Assembly: GCA_018417955.1 (NCBI GenBank)
Contig: JACTVC010000017.1
Location: 496,001 to 560,000, forward strand
Reading direction: 5' to 3'
Length of the DNA stretch: 64,000 nucleotides
Source of the DNA: Laccaria trichodermophora
Lineage: Eukaryota; Basidiomycota; Agaricomycetes; Agaricales; Hydnangiaceae
In this document: one piece after another, positions 10,946 through 20,966 of the stretch
How the letters are laid out: every line of letters starts with the position of its first letter
How positions within the stretch are numbered: position 1 is the stretch's first letter
Translations under genes and position numbers: made by a program
Notes under the pieces: model-generated
Database searches by the model: none
What the model saw: only the letters and a program-made list of their open reading frames with translations
Told to the model about the DNA's origin: nothing

Positions 10946-12226
10946 TCAAGATGGACAATCAGGGCCCTTGTGTCCAGATTTCGTGCATTTGTTACAAACG
11001 TGAAGTCGGCGACACTGAGAAGCCTCAAGCACGCATAACCCCTCATTCCAACGGTTACATGCTTCTTGTATCTTCTTCCAAGAGGTTGAATTGGGTTTGA
11101 TATTGGTGGTGAGAGATGCCCGTTGAACGACGGCGGCACCAATCGAGTCCATGTGAGTTGATCTGAGGTCTGAGAATTTGTTGAGATCTGTGAGCTCCAA
11201 GTCCCGACAAGCGCCAATGCGACGCCGTACAGCTTTGTCGAAAAGGATAACACGATCATGGAAGTGGGCGTCAGTGGCAGCGAAGAGTCCAATGATATAC
11301 TCAGCATATTCAGCCAGCTCTCCAGCTCTGTGTGGGAAAGTGGTTGATGTTGCTCGTAAAGCCCTGTTCCATGCGATGCTCCATTCCCCAGCTGTTGAAA
11401 CTGTCTTTGTCGGGTTGACTGTTCCAAAGCGTATTTCAAGATCTCCAATCTCCTCCACTCGCTCATCGTTGTTGGACGTTGAGTAATAACCACTGAGGAC
11501 AGCATCAAGGTTGACAGCTCTCCCTGCAAGAATGTTAGTCCACTCCAAGTCTGGGAATTCAGGGCATGTTGGAGAGTTGACAAGAGAGCGTTTAGTCCCT
11601 TTTGGATCGATTGCGTAGAGCTTAAGAAGTTCAAGTGTGCTCGTGAGTGACGGTGATAGAGTGACATGATGAATGAAGTCGGATATAATCCAAGGATATT
11701 GAGATTCGTCTGGTTTTGAACGCTTGTTGGGTGTTTGATCTTCGTCAGGGTTCCCTCTTTCAGCACGACTCTCTGGTGGAGTTTTGGATCGTTGTCGACG
11801 ACTGCCACGATGCTGAGCTTCTTCGAGGTGATGTTGATGATTCTCAATGATAGTGAGATATCGAGCGAAGGCCTCTTCAATGGTTGAAGCAAACGACGCA
11901 TCATTATCTGGAATGCCATCAAGTAAGTGCGTGTAGATTCTGGATAACACAGCCGCTTTAGAGATCCGTGATGATCTAAAATCCTCGAGAACGGAATTGC
12001 ATGAAGCAAGGACAGCGTTCGCAGCCAGGAAATTCCCAGGCAAGCTTGGATCGTCTTGTTCGTCGTTGTCCTGTTCAGGATTTGGGTTTTGAGTCGGATG
12101 TTGCCCTTCTTGACGTAGTTCTTGACCTCCTTGACCTTGATCAGGATTTTGTTCATTCCCAGGAGTTGACTGAGTAGTAGGATCAGAAGGATTAGGAGTA
12201 TTGAGAGTTTCATTGCTGGTAGACAT
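10946..12226 (-). CDS. Gag-like zinc-knuckle protein of the split-repeat element
   Basis: A 426-residue protein starting MSTSNETLNTPNPSDPTTQS. The first ~80 residues are Asn/Gln/Pro/Glu-rich, followed by a helical region and a basic patch (RRQRSKTPPESRAERG), a central globular part, and a C-terminal CCHC zinc knuckle CNKCTKSGHKGPDC fitting C-x2-C-x4-H-x4-C exactly. This is the nucleic-acid-binding end of a Gag protein, expected to package element RNA in YR retrotransposons. It lies directly inside repeat A1 and 93 bp before the recombinase. A second frame (10849-12354) is also open for 501 codons across the whole gene. I favour the zinc-knuckle frame as the real one. Confidence 0.82.
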   Translation of the reverse strand: MSTSNETLNTPNPSDPTTQSTPGNEQNPDQGQGGQELRQEGQHPTQNPNPEQDNDEQDDPSLPGNFLAANAVLASCNSVLEDFRSSRISKAAVLSRIYTHLLDGIPDNDASFASTIEEAFARYLTIIENHQHHLEEAQHRGSRRQRSKTPPESRAERGNPDEDQTPNKRSKPDESQYPWIISDFIHHVTLSPSLTSTLELLKLYAIDPKGTKRSLVNSPTCPEFPDLEWTNILAGRAVNLDAVLSGYYSTSNNDERVEEIGDLEIRFGTVNPTKTVSTAGEWSIAWNRALRATSTTFPHRAGELAEYAEYIIGLFAATDAHFHDRVILFDKAVRRRIGACRDLELTDLNKFSDLRSTHMDSIGAAVVQRASLTTNIKPNSTSWKKIQEACNRWNEGLCVLEASQCRRLHVCNKCTKSGHKGPDCPS

Positions 12227-12270
12227 AAGATAGGTGAAGACTGGTCTGATGCAACCGTAGGTTGATATAT

Positions 12271-12541
12271 GTAAGCGCGAACGAGAGCAACGTGACGGAA
12301 AGTATCTCGAGTGAGGAAAGAGGGAGGAAGGAAGAGACAGGCCTTGCTACGCATCTAAATACCCCTCGCGGAATTGGATCGCTGGTCTCCGAGGTGAAAC
12401 CAGGCCATCTCAGGGAGAGAGGAGATGTTGTTTCGTCCCCAGGCGCCCGTGCGCCTCATCATCTCGGGGAGAGGAGATGCGGTTTCGTCCCCAAGCACCC
12501 ATGTGCCTCGATTAGACTATAGTAAAAATAATTTTAAACTC
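12271..12541 (-). repeat. 271-bp repeat A1 (5' end of the element)
   Basis: Partner of 9240-9510 with identical boundaries. It lies upstream of the Gag-like gene and probably contains the element's promoter. Sequence beyond 12541 (aatataatttcag) is not shared. Confidence 0.88.
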
Positions 12542-13082
12542 AATATAATTTCAGACCTTTTTTACGTTTCTGGATGAACGTTAATGTTTGCTTTCCCCCG
12601 TTTCAACCACTTACTATCAAGCCTCTGAAATGAACCAATGATGTGGGACATTGATGAGACCTCACTCCAGGCCACAAGGCTCCCTCGGCCAAAATGATAA
12701 TATTGTCTGACGTGTGACTCTGTGAGTTGACCTGTCTATCGATAATTAGCCATTGGCAATATTTCACTAGATCTCACTCCAAACGACCAATTCACCGTCT
12801 GTTAACACGTGTGCTTGATTTTTGCGTGTCTACACGAATCAATCTATTGTTTTAAAATAAGTACACATCGCGAATTTGTCAAACATTGATAACCTCTTAT
12901 TGTGAAGCATTCCTTAATGCAAAGCCCTCACTTCTAACAATAAGACCACCACGTCATCCGACCAGGTTTGTATTTAAGCAGTGACAATCAGTAAGGACTT
13001 GGTAAGGACAAAGCAACCTCAACTAATTTTAGACGCGCTTGGTGCTCAATCGAAAGATGCCAGGGCTTGGCCGCCAGTGAGG
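12542..13082. promoter_or_regulatory. Upstream region of pheromone gene 1
   Basis: No gene is seen. A block at about 12795-13025 resembles 13965-14150, which lies upstream of the second pheromone gene. Shared words include cctcttattgt, aacaataag, caatca(g/t)taagg and caaagcaa. Conservation of both block and gene suggests a duplicated promoter region. No specific factor site is claimed. Confidence 0.5.
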
Positions 13083-13090
13083 TATAAAAT
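13083..13090 (+). promoter_or_regulatory. TATA box of pheromone gene 1
   Basis: tataaaat 55 bp before the start codon. The same element with the same following sequence (the atttttccaggctcaaatcg-like leader) precedes gene 2. Confidence 0.65.
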
Positions 13091-13144
13091 CCTGCACGAC
13101 TCACCGTATTTCTCCAGGCTCAAATCGACCTAAACATCATACAC

Positions 13145-13240
13145 ATGGATTCTTTCACCACCATCTCCAACACTTCCAACATCCCCACCAACTCTGAGGA
13201 TGGAGGCAGCGGTAACAACGCTTACTGCGTTATTGCCTGA
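13145..13240 (+). CDS. Lipopeptide mating-pheromone precursor, copy 1
   Basis: An uninterrupted 31-codon gene starting MDSFTTISNTSN and ending GGSGNNAYCVIA followed by TGA. The C-terminal CVIA is a CaaX farnesylation box and the MDSFTT start is typical of agaricomycete pheromone precursors. An acidic pair (ED, residues 18-19) lies 9-10 residues before the CaaX Cys, where these precursors are cut. The mature product is therefore expected to be a roughly 9-10 residue farnesylated, carboxymethylated peptide ending in NNAYC (inference). It would be secreted and sensed by a Ste3-type receptor. No receptor gene is present in the window. Copy 2 at 14925 encodes the identical protein with six silent base changes and no replacement change. 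Confidence 0.9.
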   Translation: MDSFTTISNTSNIPTNSEDGGSGNNAYCVIA

Positions 13241-13960
13241 ACGCACCCCACTCACCATCATGTACACTCTGCTGTTTTGTCGTTCTATTCAAATGCGCTT
13301 ACAGTTTTTTTTAAAAACCCAAACAGATCACATCCGTGACAGTCGTATGACTTGCCCTGGTTTACTACACGCATTTTGACAGAGTCTTTTCGCATTGCTG
13401 CAATGCTTGGGAGATTTATTTATTGAGGGGTTATTTCATTCTATTCTTGTATTACTACTTTGGGGACTCTTGCGGGGAGGTCAGGGTTTGGACGTCGTTT
13501 GGCCGGATTGCAATGCGATCATTATGGAATATTTCGGGCTTTTGAGTTGAACGATCTGCCCACATGCCAACAACCCTTTGTGTTTTGAATCGGAATTTTG
13601 TCAGTAGACCACTTTTGCAGTAGGCTGAGCCTGATTTCTCGAGGGGTAGCCATCTCTTTTCTTCGTTGTCCGAGTTCTTTTTTGACGACGGTCATGAAAG
13701 CCTCAATTTTATTACTTTCCATAGGCTCCTCGCATAGGCCACTTTAGAAATGCACGCTTGTGTAGTGTTATCATAACTTTCACGCCTCACGATTCGTTGT
13801 GAGCCGACATTGAGCTGACAGATGACGCAAGCACGACCAAAATAATATGGCTGGACTTACACCGTTTCAATTTCAACTAACCTATTCCCCGCCTCTTGGC
13901 GCCAACTTGGCGCCTGTGCTTTGACTTCAGGACATCTACCAGAAGTGGTGGTGTTATTGT
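13241..13960. other. 3' flank of pheromone gene 1 and spacer
   Basis: The first ~300 bp (to about 13545) are duplicated, with divergence, after gene 2 (15021-15352). Shared landmarks are cggtcgtatga-like sequence, ttggacgtcgtttgg and atatttcgggc. The remainder to about 13960 shows no gene. Confidence 0.6.
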
Positions 13961-14198
13961 TTTCAAAAAGTTATACAACGCAAAATCGTCAAAGACCATT
14001 TATCCGAGTTGCCTCTTATTGTAAAGTGTGCCTTGATATCACTGGCAAGTACTTACTTTCAACAATAAGCCTAGAATATCGAGTCTGGTCACGACAAGAT
14101 TTTAATTTGAGCAATAACAATCATTAAGGTCAAAGCAAACTTAGCAGGGGCATGTCGGTCCACATCGAAACTTGAAGTTACCAGAATTTGAACACTGC

Positions 14199-14845
14199 AG
14201 AAAATCTCTGAATTCGAAAGTGCGGCGACAAAACCGCCACACTGTGCGGCGGGAACCTCCGCCGAGCATGTCACGGGACTTTTGCTTCTGCAAATTCCCC
14301 AACATACCGTCCTCGCCATTATCCATACTACCTGTTCACGAAGCCTCACGCGCACGCCCAACAATGCCCTCTCAAAATCATTGTGGATCAAAGTATTAAT
14401 ATTTATATGATAACCATTGTAGCCACGCACTCAGCCTGCCTTCTGGATCTTTTTCCACCACCAACCCCATTCACACTGACATCGGGGTGGGATATACCAA
14501 CGGCTGTGGATAGAGTCGGACTGAGGGTGCTGCGAGAGTCGCTGATGTCACGCTCGGGGCAGGGGTGGCTGGTCAGCCACATGACAGTAGGTAGTGTGTA
14601 TAATGCAGTATCCCATACTCCCGATCTTCCTGGCCAAAATGTGTAGTTAACTTTATGTACTTGTTTTATAGTCTAAAGCTATGAAAGTGTGTTTTCCGGC
14701 TGAGCGTGCAAGGTAAACACGTCATGCTTGTAAGTTGGACTTGTGTTGACGTGTCTCAATTGTTTGGCAAACAGACACGTGACCTGGATCGCCGCACAGA
14801 TCTGCCGCACCATGATCGCCGCACTTTCGAATTCAGAGATGTCCT
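14199..14845. repeat. Inverted-repeat-bounded insert in the promoter of pheromone gene 2
   Basis: The sequence atctctgaattcgaaagtgc near 14204-14223 is present as its reverse complement near 14820-14840, followed inward by related gcggcg...tgtgcggcg words. Gene 1 lacks this interval: its upstream block is about 60 bp from the TATA box, whereas in gene 2 the block ends at about 14150 and the TATA box is at 14861. It may be a MITE-like insertion or a local inverted duplication. Confidence 0.5.
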
Positions 14846-14860
14846 CGAACACCGGCAAGG

Positions 14861-14870
14861 TATATAAAAT
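14861..14870 (+). promoter_or_regulatory. TATA box of pheromone gene 2
   Basis: tatataaaat 55 bp before the ATG, in a leader conserved with gene 1. It directly follows the inverted-repeat insert. Confidence 0.65.
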
Positions 14871-14924
14871 CCAGCACCAATCGCTGTATTTTTCCAGGCT
14901 CAAATCGACCTAAGTATCATACAC

Positions 14925-15020
14925 ATGGATTCTTTCACCACCATCTCCAACACCTCCAACATTCCCACCAACTCCGAGGACGGAGGCAGCGGAAACAACG
15001 CCTACTGCGTTATTGCCTGA
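14925..15020 (+). CDS. Lipopeptide mating-pheromone precursor, copy 2
   Basis: A 31-codon gene encoding exactly the same protein as 13145-13240, with the same CVIA CaaX box and ED processing site. The six nucleotide differences fall at third positions of codons for T10, I13, S17, D19, G23 and A26, so all are silent. That pattern means the peptide is under purifying selection and both copies are probably functional or homogenised. Flanks are also shared (TATA box to ATG and about 330 bp downstream), but gene 2 has about 650 bp more DNA between the upstream conserved block and its TATA box. Confidence 0.9.
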   Translation: MDSFTTISNTSNIPTNSEDGGSGNNAYCVIA

Positions 15021-15511
15021 ACGCATCCCCCTCGTTAACATGTACATCCGCCATTTTCTTTGTTTTATCCGAATATGTTTTTACTCAACTGACACCGTAT
15101 TTTTTTTTGTAGACCCACCCACACATCGCATTCACGGTCGTATGAATGAATCATCTTGGCCTACATGATTTTGAAGGAGTTTTTTTTTTGTGTTGCTTTA
15201 ACACTCGGGGTGCATGATATATTTCTGGAGGGGATCTTTCGTTCTTCACTGTATTATTATTGAGGAGGATTTTTTGCGTGGAGATCAGAATTTGGACGTC
15301 GTTTGGCTGGATTAAAAATGTGATTTATTGTCTGATATATTTCGGGCCTCAAGTTCTGAAAATTCCGCCATCAAGTTTTATTCAAGCTCATAACTCGCAA
15401 TCACCTTTTTTTCATCAGCGCTCGCGTCAGTAAAGCGTCGTTTCAAGAGTCGAGCAGTCCTTCCAATTAAGACGAAATGTTGAACAACATGGCGTTATGT
15501 ATACGCTTGAC

Positions 15512-16902
15512 TCATGCGTCAGAATCAAGGTCAGAATCAAAGTCACTATCACAATCCGACTGGACAAAATCCACGTCGTCAGCCGTGGCTTCGCCCGCGG
15601 GAGCCACATCAGGAAGAGTGTTGTCATCCTCTTCGAATTCGTCGTCCATCTCCGAGTCACTCGGATATCCCGAATCGCAAACGTTCGCCCTCGTCGCCCA
15701 ACCAGGATCGTCTAGAAGCATGTCGAACGTTTCATCTTCGAAATCCTCTTCCGCCTCGTCATCCGCCTTGTCGTACTCTTCCAAATCCCGAATAGGTCCT
15801 GGCTGAACGTCTTTCAACTTGGCCTGCTCATCTTCAAATTCTTCATCACTCTCCTCCGAACCGTCCGATTTCAATTCAATCACGTCCGAAACTTCGGATT
15901 TTTTCCCATCCCCCATCAACTTTTCCAGCATCTTATCCATCGAACCCTTCTCCACCAACCGCGTCACCCATATTCCTGGAGTCTCCTCCACAGTCTCCCA
16001 TGGTATCAAGTGATTCGCAAAATATAGCGCGTCCTCCAATAACTCCTCAAGAAACTGCGCCCCATCGAGGTCGTCTTCATCCAACTCGATTCGGCGACCC
16101 AGGTGGATCTTCCAAAAATCCCTAGGCTGCATGAGCGGCCCTGCAAATTCTTCGTAGAGGTTTTGGTCGGCCCAAGCGAAGATTCCATCTTCTTTCGTGA
16201 ATTCGAGATGGAACGTCTCGCACATGAGGCGGGTAGCGCCTCGTCGAAGGAGTTGAGTGTACTCGTCTATGCGACGGAGGTAGGCGTTGGGAGGTTGGGC
16301 TACCTTGATTTTAGACTTGCGTAGTAATGGCGTGGTGCTTCGTGGTGCGCGACTCCTGGAGACGCTAATTGCATGGGACTCCGTGGAGTGAGATACCTCG
16401 TACAGCTTCTGCATTCTTTATATGAGATCATACATAGCGCAAATAGGGGTAACGGGACAACTGTACCGGGTCCCAGGCATGCTCTTTGTCGCAGTACGCG
16501 CAATATCCCTCGACGACCTCTCCGTGGCATTCGACACAGCGGGGAGTATAGCCATCATACCAACTTTCGTTCCGAATGATGTAAATGGGCGTCGGCAGGG
16601 AGTCGTCAGAATCGTCAGAATCGTTAGGGTCTTCACCCTCCTCCTCCTTTTTCATGACCTCATCCGAATCACTCGACCTAGCCTCAGAATCCGAAGAAGA
16701 ATCATCTTCATCTTCAGATCCCTCCGCCTCAGCCAAGAAAACGCGTAAGGCCTTTCTCAACCTCGTGATTTCGCTCTTTTGAGAGATGATCGTCTTCAAA
16801 CCGATTGAGCAACGCGCCCGCAGACCTCGATACATGGCTCAACAGACTCACCCGTTCTTGATGAATTTCAAGCTTCGTGCGAGCTTTTCCAGGACGCGAC
16901 AT
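15512..16902 (-). CDS. DUF8191-like agaricomycete protein with CxxC zinc-ribbon-like motif
   Basis: Three exons (16902-16852, 16793-16434, 16378-15512) give 425 residues. The 17-codon first exon ends in CGG before gtgagt, and the second intron starts gtatga and ends ggag, so three otherwise separate open frames join. Order of parts: a short coiled-coil (SEITRLRKALRVFLAEAE), an acidic Ser/Asp/Glu tract, a cysteine motif CVECHGEVVEGYCAYC (two CxxC pairs), then a conserved module RRGATRLMCETFHLEF ... WKIHLGRRIELDEDD ... WETVEETPGIWVTRLV, and a long acidic tail. I recognise this as the widespread agaricomycete DUF8191-type family. Its biochemical role is not established. The gene appears intact. 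Confidence 0.75.
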
Positions 16903-18152
16903 TTGTTGAATCTGAGGCAAACAAAATCAAAAATGGGGATGAACTGACGCGCCAAGCCTTTTATCTAAATTGGCCGCAAGACCGCAAAGAAATCAAAACA
17001 GGCGTCAATACATAACCTTATTTAGCCACATTTGAAATCATGGCGTTTTGTTCTTCCATCTGCACAAGCTTTAGACCCGTGCCTACGGCACGGCACTCGC
17101 TGCGCTCGGCCGTTCCTCCAGCACTGGTCACAGCTTGCCGGGGGCAAGCCCCCTGGACCCCCTGGTACGCATGTTGAATCCTAGTTTCCAGCAGACGCCG
17201 CTCACGCGGCTCAGGTCGCTTATGTAAAATTATTATGTAACATTAAATGTGATTTGTCATCCATTGTGTTTTCATGTATAGATAGAGAAGATCTGCCATC
17301 GCCTCCACACATCCTTCCCTATCATGTCTGACCCACTACTCAGTTCTGTCCCAGAAACTGCTGAGAAATTATCTCCAGAAATATCTCTCATCGTTTCCTT
17401 TGAGAATACTTGCCTGAGTTGCGGAGCATTGCATCTAACCCCTGTTTTCACTTCCAGTCGAACCCAAGACACTATCGCAATCACAGTTTTTGCGTGCAAC
17501 GAACCCCACGTATGAAAAGCCACCATGAATGAAGCTGTGGAGCATAGAAAGCTTGTGCATGCTTGGCGTTACGCTCTTCGAGTGGAAGCTGTGGACTCAA
17601 CTGCGCTCGCACGGTCTTATCCTCGCCGTCCCAAAACTTGCTCGTCAAGGAGTCGCCTCAATCCGCAACTGTCCGCCGCGACTTGAGATTCACCCTTCTA
17701 TGGCTCGTAGCCTTCCGATTTGCAGGCCTGCAACATAAGTGGGGAGGGAAATTGGCAGACAAATCTATGTGAATTATGAGTACTTGTAACGATGCACTTA
17801 CAAATATATCTCATTGTTTTCGCAATCCATTAGTTAAGTACTATTAGGTTGAATGGACAGTAAGTAAGTAATCATCGGTTTTTTGAGTGATACAGTAATG
17901 ACATAATTCCGGCAAAGTCATGGTTTGAATAACTACAGCGCTTCGTAATGAAATCTTTTTACAGTTTGAAAACTCCTTCGCGATCTAGGGAATTCCGTTT
18001 TACAAAATCGGAAAGGCAAGCCATATACATCTTTGCATATTGAAGAGTGTACGACTCGAAATGTACCGCCTGCGATAATCATAGCATAGCTAAAACCACC
18101 GCTTCACGTTGTTCTATACATTGAGGCCTAACCAGCCGGCCCTTTCATTGGC
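16903..18152. other. Intergenic, with a GC-rich hairpin cluster
   Basis: No convincing gene. Small open frames at 17324-17515 and 17529-17772 show no domain. A GC-rich hairpin cluster lies at 17077-17210. Confidence 0.5.
17077..17210. repeat. Cluster of three GC-rich palindromes
   Basis: ccgtgcc-tac-ggcacgg (17077-17093), gcttgcc-ggg-ggcaagc (17133-17149, overlapping gggggcaagccccc) and gccgc-tcac-gcggc (17197-17210) lie within 135 bp of otherwise AT-richer intergenic DNA. Such hairpin-dense GC clusters occur as mobile small repeats. No copy of the cluster is seen elsewhere in the window. Confidence 0.6.
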
Positions 18153-19036
18153 TCATACTTCAGGGTGGGTTGAGCGGTAGGTTTTTGTCTTGAAGCGAGA
18201 TAATAGACTGGAATCATCCCGGGAGCGTCCCTTTCCTTTTCCCCCTTTTTCCCCGTGAGGAAGCGATTCTTTGCCGCCAATGGCCATGTCAATTTTCGAC
18301 CGCATGGCCATTTCTGAAACATGCTTTTGAAATGCGAAGATTAACTGAGTTTCAACTAGTAGAACACAAGCCATGATTTCTCACCTTGGTTTGCCTATGA
18401 TGCTCCTTCGCCTCTTCATAGAGAAGGACTTCATCTTTGTGTCGCTTATATTTAATACACTGCTGATCGTACCAGTTCGATGTAGATTCGAGAGCTTTAT
18501 CCCGTTCTTTGCGCAATCTCTCAGCCTCGTCTTCCAAGCTACACAAGAAGTCGTCATTGAATCCCGCATGGTCAGACTCGACGAACTTACTCGAATTGGT
18601 TGCCTTTTAATAGTGCGAGTGTGGACGGACAAATGGCGTCTGCGTGGGTAGACTGTAACTTCAGACATCTGAACAGAAGCGCTTCCGCCTTTTCGTTCAG
18701 TTTCTCAGCTTTTTTGGGGCGGCGAAAGGCTAGATTGCCAACGGCTCGAAGCGGGAAAAATGCGCGGTCAACGTTGTCGGGTTTGAAAGAACTTGAAGCG
18801 TCAGCTGGGAGGGTAGGCGACTCGGACGACTGTTCCAGAGGGTCGAAATCGGCGTCCAACGTGGCGTTCGCCGACTTGCGACGTCTCGACACCTCCTTGG
18901 CTGATACGTAGTCACTGGAAATGGCCGTGGCGGTTGAAGCGAAACTACGGTGGGAAAACAGTGACGCCGTAGAGGATGAAGCAAGAGGTAGTTGGCGACT
19001 GTCCATGCTCAAGACTGACTGAGTTGGCAGTGCCAT
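18153..19036 (-). CDS. Small coiled-coil protein of unknown function
   Basis: Three exons (19036-18591, 18538-18385, 18323-18153) give 256 residues. Phases fit: GA|C joins the first two, and the third begins in frame after caaaag. The N-terminus is Ser/Ala-rich and could be a targeting sequence. Basic RRRKSAN and a KKAEKLNEKAEALLFRCLK helix precede a strongly charged coiled-coil in exon 2 (LEDEAERLRKERDKALES, KYKRHKDEVLLYEEAKEH). The tail is Lys/Gly/Arg-rich (EKGGKGKGRSRDD). The start could also be 19117 (upstream in-frame ATG) or the later MDSRQLPL. It is divergent from the kinase gene at 19296 with only about 260 bp between, a possible shared promoter. No family recognised. Confidence 0.6.
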
Positions 19037-19295
19037 GCAAACTGCACTTTGGGCCAGCACTCGGGAGTGGTTTTTATGAAGCCAGATGGCCTTCCATTTC
19101 CGCTCAGGTTCGGGCAACTTTACGACACGACTTTGTTCTGCATTGACACCTGTTGGTTGTCATGTCAACAAAGTCCAAGTTCAAGACGGCGTCTTGCTTG
19201 CGAGGCTGTGCACGCTATTGCTACCGCGATCGCCTGACATTCAACTACAGTCTTGTTTCGACTCTGGGACTGCCACAGGCCCTCTGCAATCTTGG
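19037..19295. promoter_or_regulatory. Bidirectional intergenic region between coiled-coil and kinase genes
   Basis: About 260 bp separates two divergent start codons. No TATA-like or repeated motif stands out. The role as a shared promoter is inferred from geometry alone. Confidence 0.35.
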
Positions 19296-20678
19296 ATGGC
19301 AGGTGTTGAAAACCCAACGGAGGGAAGACTTTTCGAGGCTGAGCTGTTTTGGCGTGATCACCAACCTTGGTTGAAAGAGTGTGGATACCTCCTCAGGCCT
19401 CGCTACCTGCCTGATTGGAAAGCCTCTTGGGTCCGCGACAAGACTTTGCGTTATCGTGATTGTGAAGATGGTGTCATCATGAAGGTACGAACTTATCGAA
19501 TCTTTTGGAGTATATTTTCGCTCACACACTTTAGTTCCCGGGCCTGCTTGACGCAACGCGAATCGATGACGGGAAGTATGTTGTTCTGAAAAAATTCCAC
19601 CCTTCTTCGGGAGGTGCTGAAGCAGAAATCTCGCTTATGTTTTCTGGCGAGCCGCACGTTTCCAGCCCGAAAAATCACTGCATTCCAACCACCATCCTCG
19701 ACGTGCCTGGCGATGACGATACTCAGCTGTTAGTGATGCCCTTGCTCCAAAGTTGGGAGCGGCCGGAATTCAATACAATTGGAGAGGTTGTTGACTTCTT
19801 TCATCAGGTATTCGAGGTGAGTATCTTCACGACATCATGTACTTGTTATTAATCCGACGCTGTACTGTTCAGGGTCTTCAATATATGCATACCAATGGTG
19901 TAGCGCACCGGTGCGTTTCATTTTTCCGGGTGAGATGGAAAACTCACATTCCACAGAGACTGCAAGTATAACAACATCCTGATGGACCCGACAGGTCTTT
20001 ACTCGGTACTTCCCCACCCCCTCCGGCCTCATCGAGCTCGTGACTTTCGATCCACCCCTTCGCATACCACTCGCACCTTGGCGTCTGTGAAGTACTATTT
20101 CATAGATTTTGGCCTCTCAAAGAAATACGACCTGTCGGCGCCACCTGAAGAACGCCTGGAACCTCCGGGATGGGGCGCCGGCGATGGGACAATCCCAGAG
20201 TTCGAGAAGGACGAACTTTGTGACCCATTTGCCGTTGACGTCTACTGTATAGGGCACCTGATACAGTCCGTTTTCCTCGATGTGCGTATGTCGATTTCTC
20301 GTCGCCATTGAAACTCATAACCCCAGTCTTTAGGGTGACGAACATGTGGATCCTAAAAAAGGATTTAATTTCATGCGACGTCTTGTGAAAGATATGTGCA
20401 AGCAGAATCCGAAAGACAGGCCGACTATGGATGAAGTCATGGAGCGCTTCGAGCATATATGTGCTCGCTTGAGTGATAGGAAATTACGTTCTCGTGTTGC
20501 GAGCAGGAAGGAACTGTGGATTGTTACACTCTTCCGATCGTACCACCACCGACGCACGCAAAATGAACTGGCTCGGCAAGGGATTGCCGCGATACCCAAC
20601 TGTCCTCCAGAACTCACCCGTCGTCCTCCCAGTATTTTCCAACGGATTTTCTCAAGGAAGACACCCACGAAAAGCTAG
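19296..20678 (+). CDS. Protein kinase-like protein
   Basis: Five exons (19296-19484, 19535-19816, 19873-19910, 19957-20281, 20334-20678) give 392 residues with all phases consistent. Kinase landmarks: the ATP-binding Lys in YVVLKKF (about residue 82), catalytic-loop HRDCKYNN (H169-R170-D171, spanning an intron), Mg-binding FIDFGLSKK (D220-F221-G222) and a C-lobe segment AVDVYCIGHLI. All catalytic residues are present, so activity is plausible. The N-terminus LLRPRYLPDWKASW matches a large agaricomycete-specific family of kinase-like proteins whose substrates are unknown. The start at 19296 precedes the conserved region; an upstream in-frame ATG at 19086 also exists. Confidence 0.8.
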
Positions 20679-20966
20679 GATGAAGGTGCTTGCGGGAATA
20701 CTATACCCTTTTTTTTGGTAGGGATTACAACGGAGGTCATACCTTGAGACTGTGGTAACCTTAGACCGCCATACAAGATTGGTACTTACGAGAAGCGTTA
20801 CATGTCTTTGCTTGGCAGAATCTTCCATCGTCATGATGATACCTTATACATAGGCATGGCAACAGTTTTTCTTAGGAAATATATGAGCTGGCATCTTTCT
20901 GAAGATGTCCGTCACTTTATGTGCGATGTCAGAACCGAATCCAGATAAAAAGCTATCCAGCAGACA
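20679..20966. other. 3' flank of the kinase gene
   Basis: No gene or clear repeat. The sequence serves as the kinase terminator region; no distinct signal is evident. Confidence 0.4.

Larger units (their letters stand above)
9068..12541 (-). mobile_element. DIRS/Ngaro-like Gag + tyrosine-recombinase element with split direct repeats, no RT
   Basis: A 3474-bp element read on the minus strand. The order is: 271-bp repeat A1 (12541-12271), Gag-like gene, tyrosine recombinase gene, 128-bp repeat B1 (9640-9513), A2 (9510-9240), a 44-bp linker, B2 (9195-9068). This A1-internal-B1-A2-B2 order is the split-direct-repeat layout of Ngaro/PAT-type YR retrotransposons. Repeat pairs have equal lengths and few mismatches, so the copy is young. 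Canonical relatives carry a reverse transcriptase/RNase H between Gag and YR; here only 93 bp lie between the two genes. It may be a non-autonomous deletion derivative or a compact lineage. Confidence 0.85.

Noticed and set aside
10849..12354. 501-codon open frame overlapping the gag-like gene
   Set aside because: No domain, skewed Leu/Ser composition, and the other frame holds an exact CCHC zinc knuckle. Kept only as a possible translation-coupling observation.
12542..15500. Full B mating-type locus
   Set aside because: Only pheromone precursors are present. No seven-TM Ste3-like receptor frame was found anywhere in the window.
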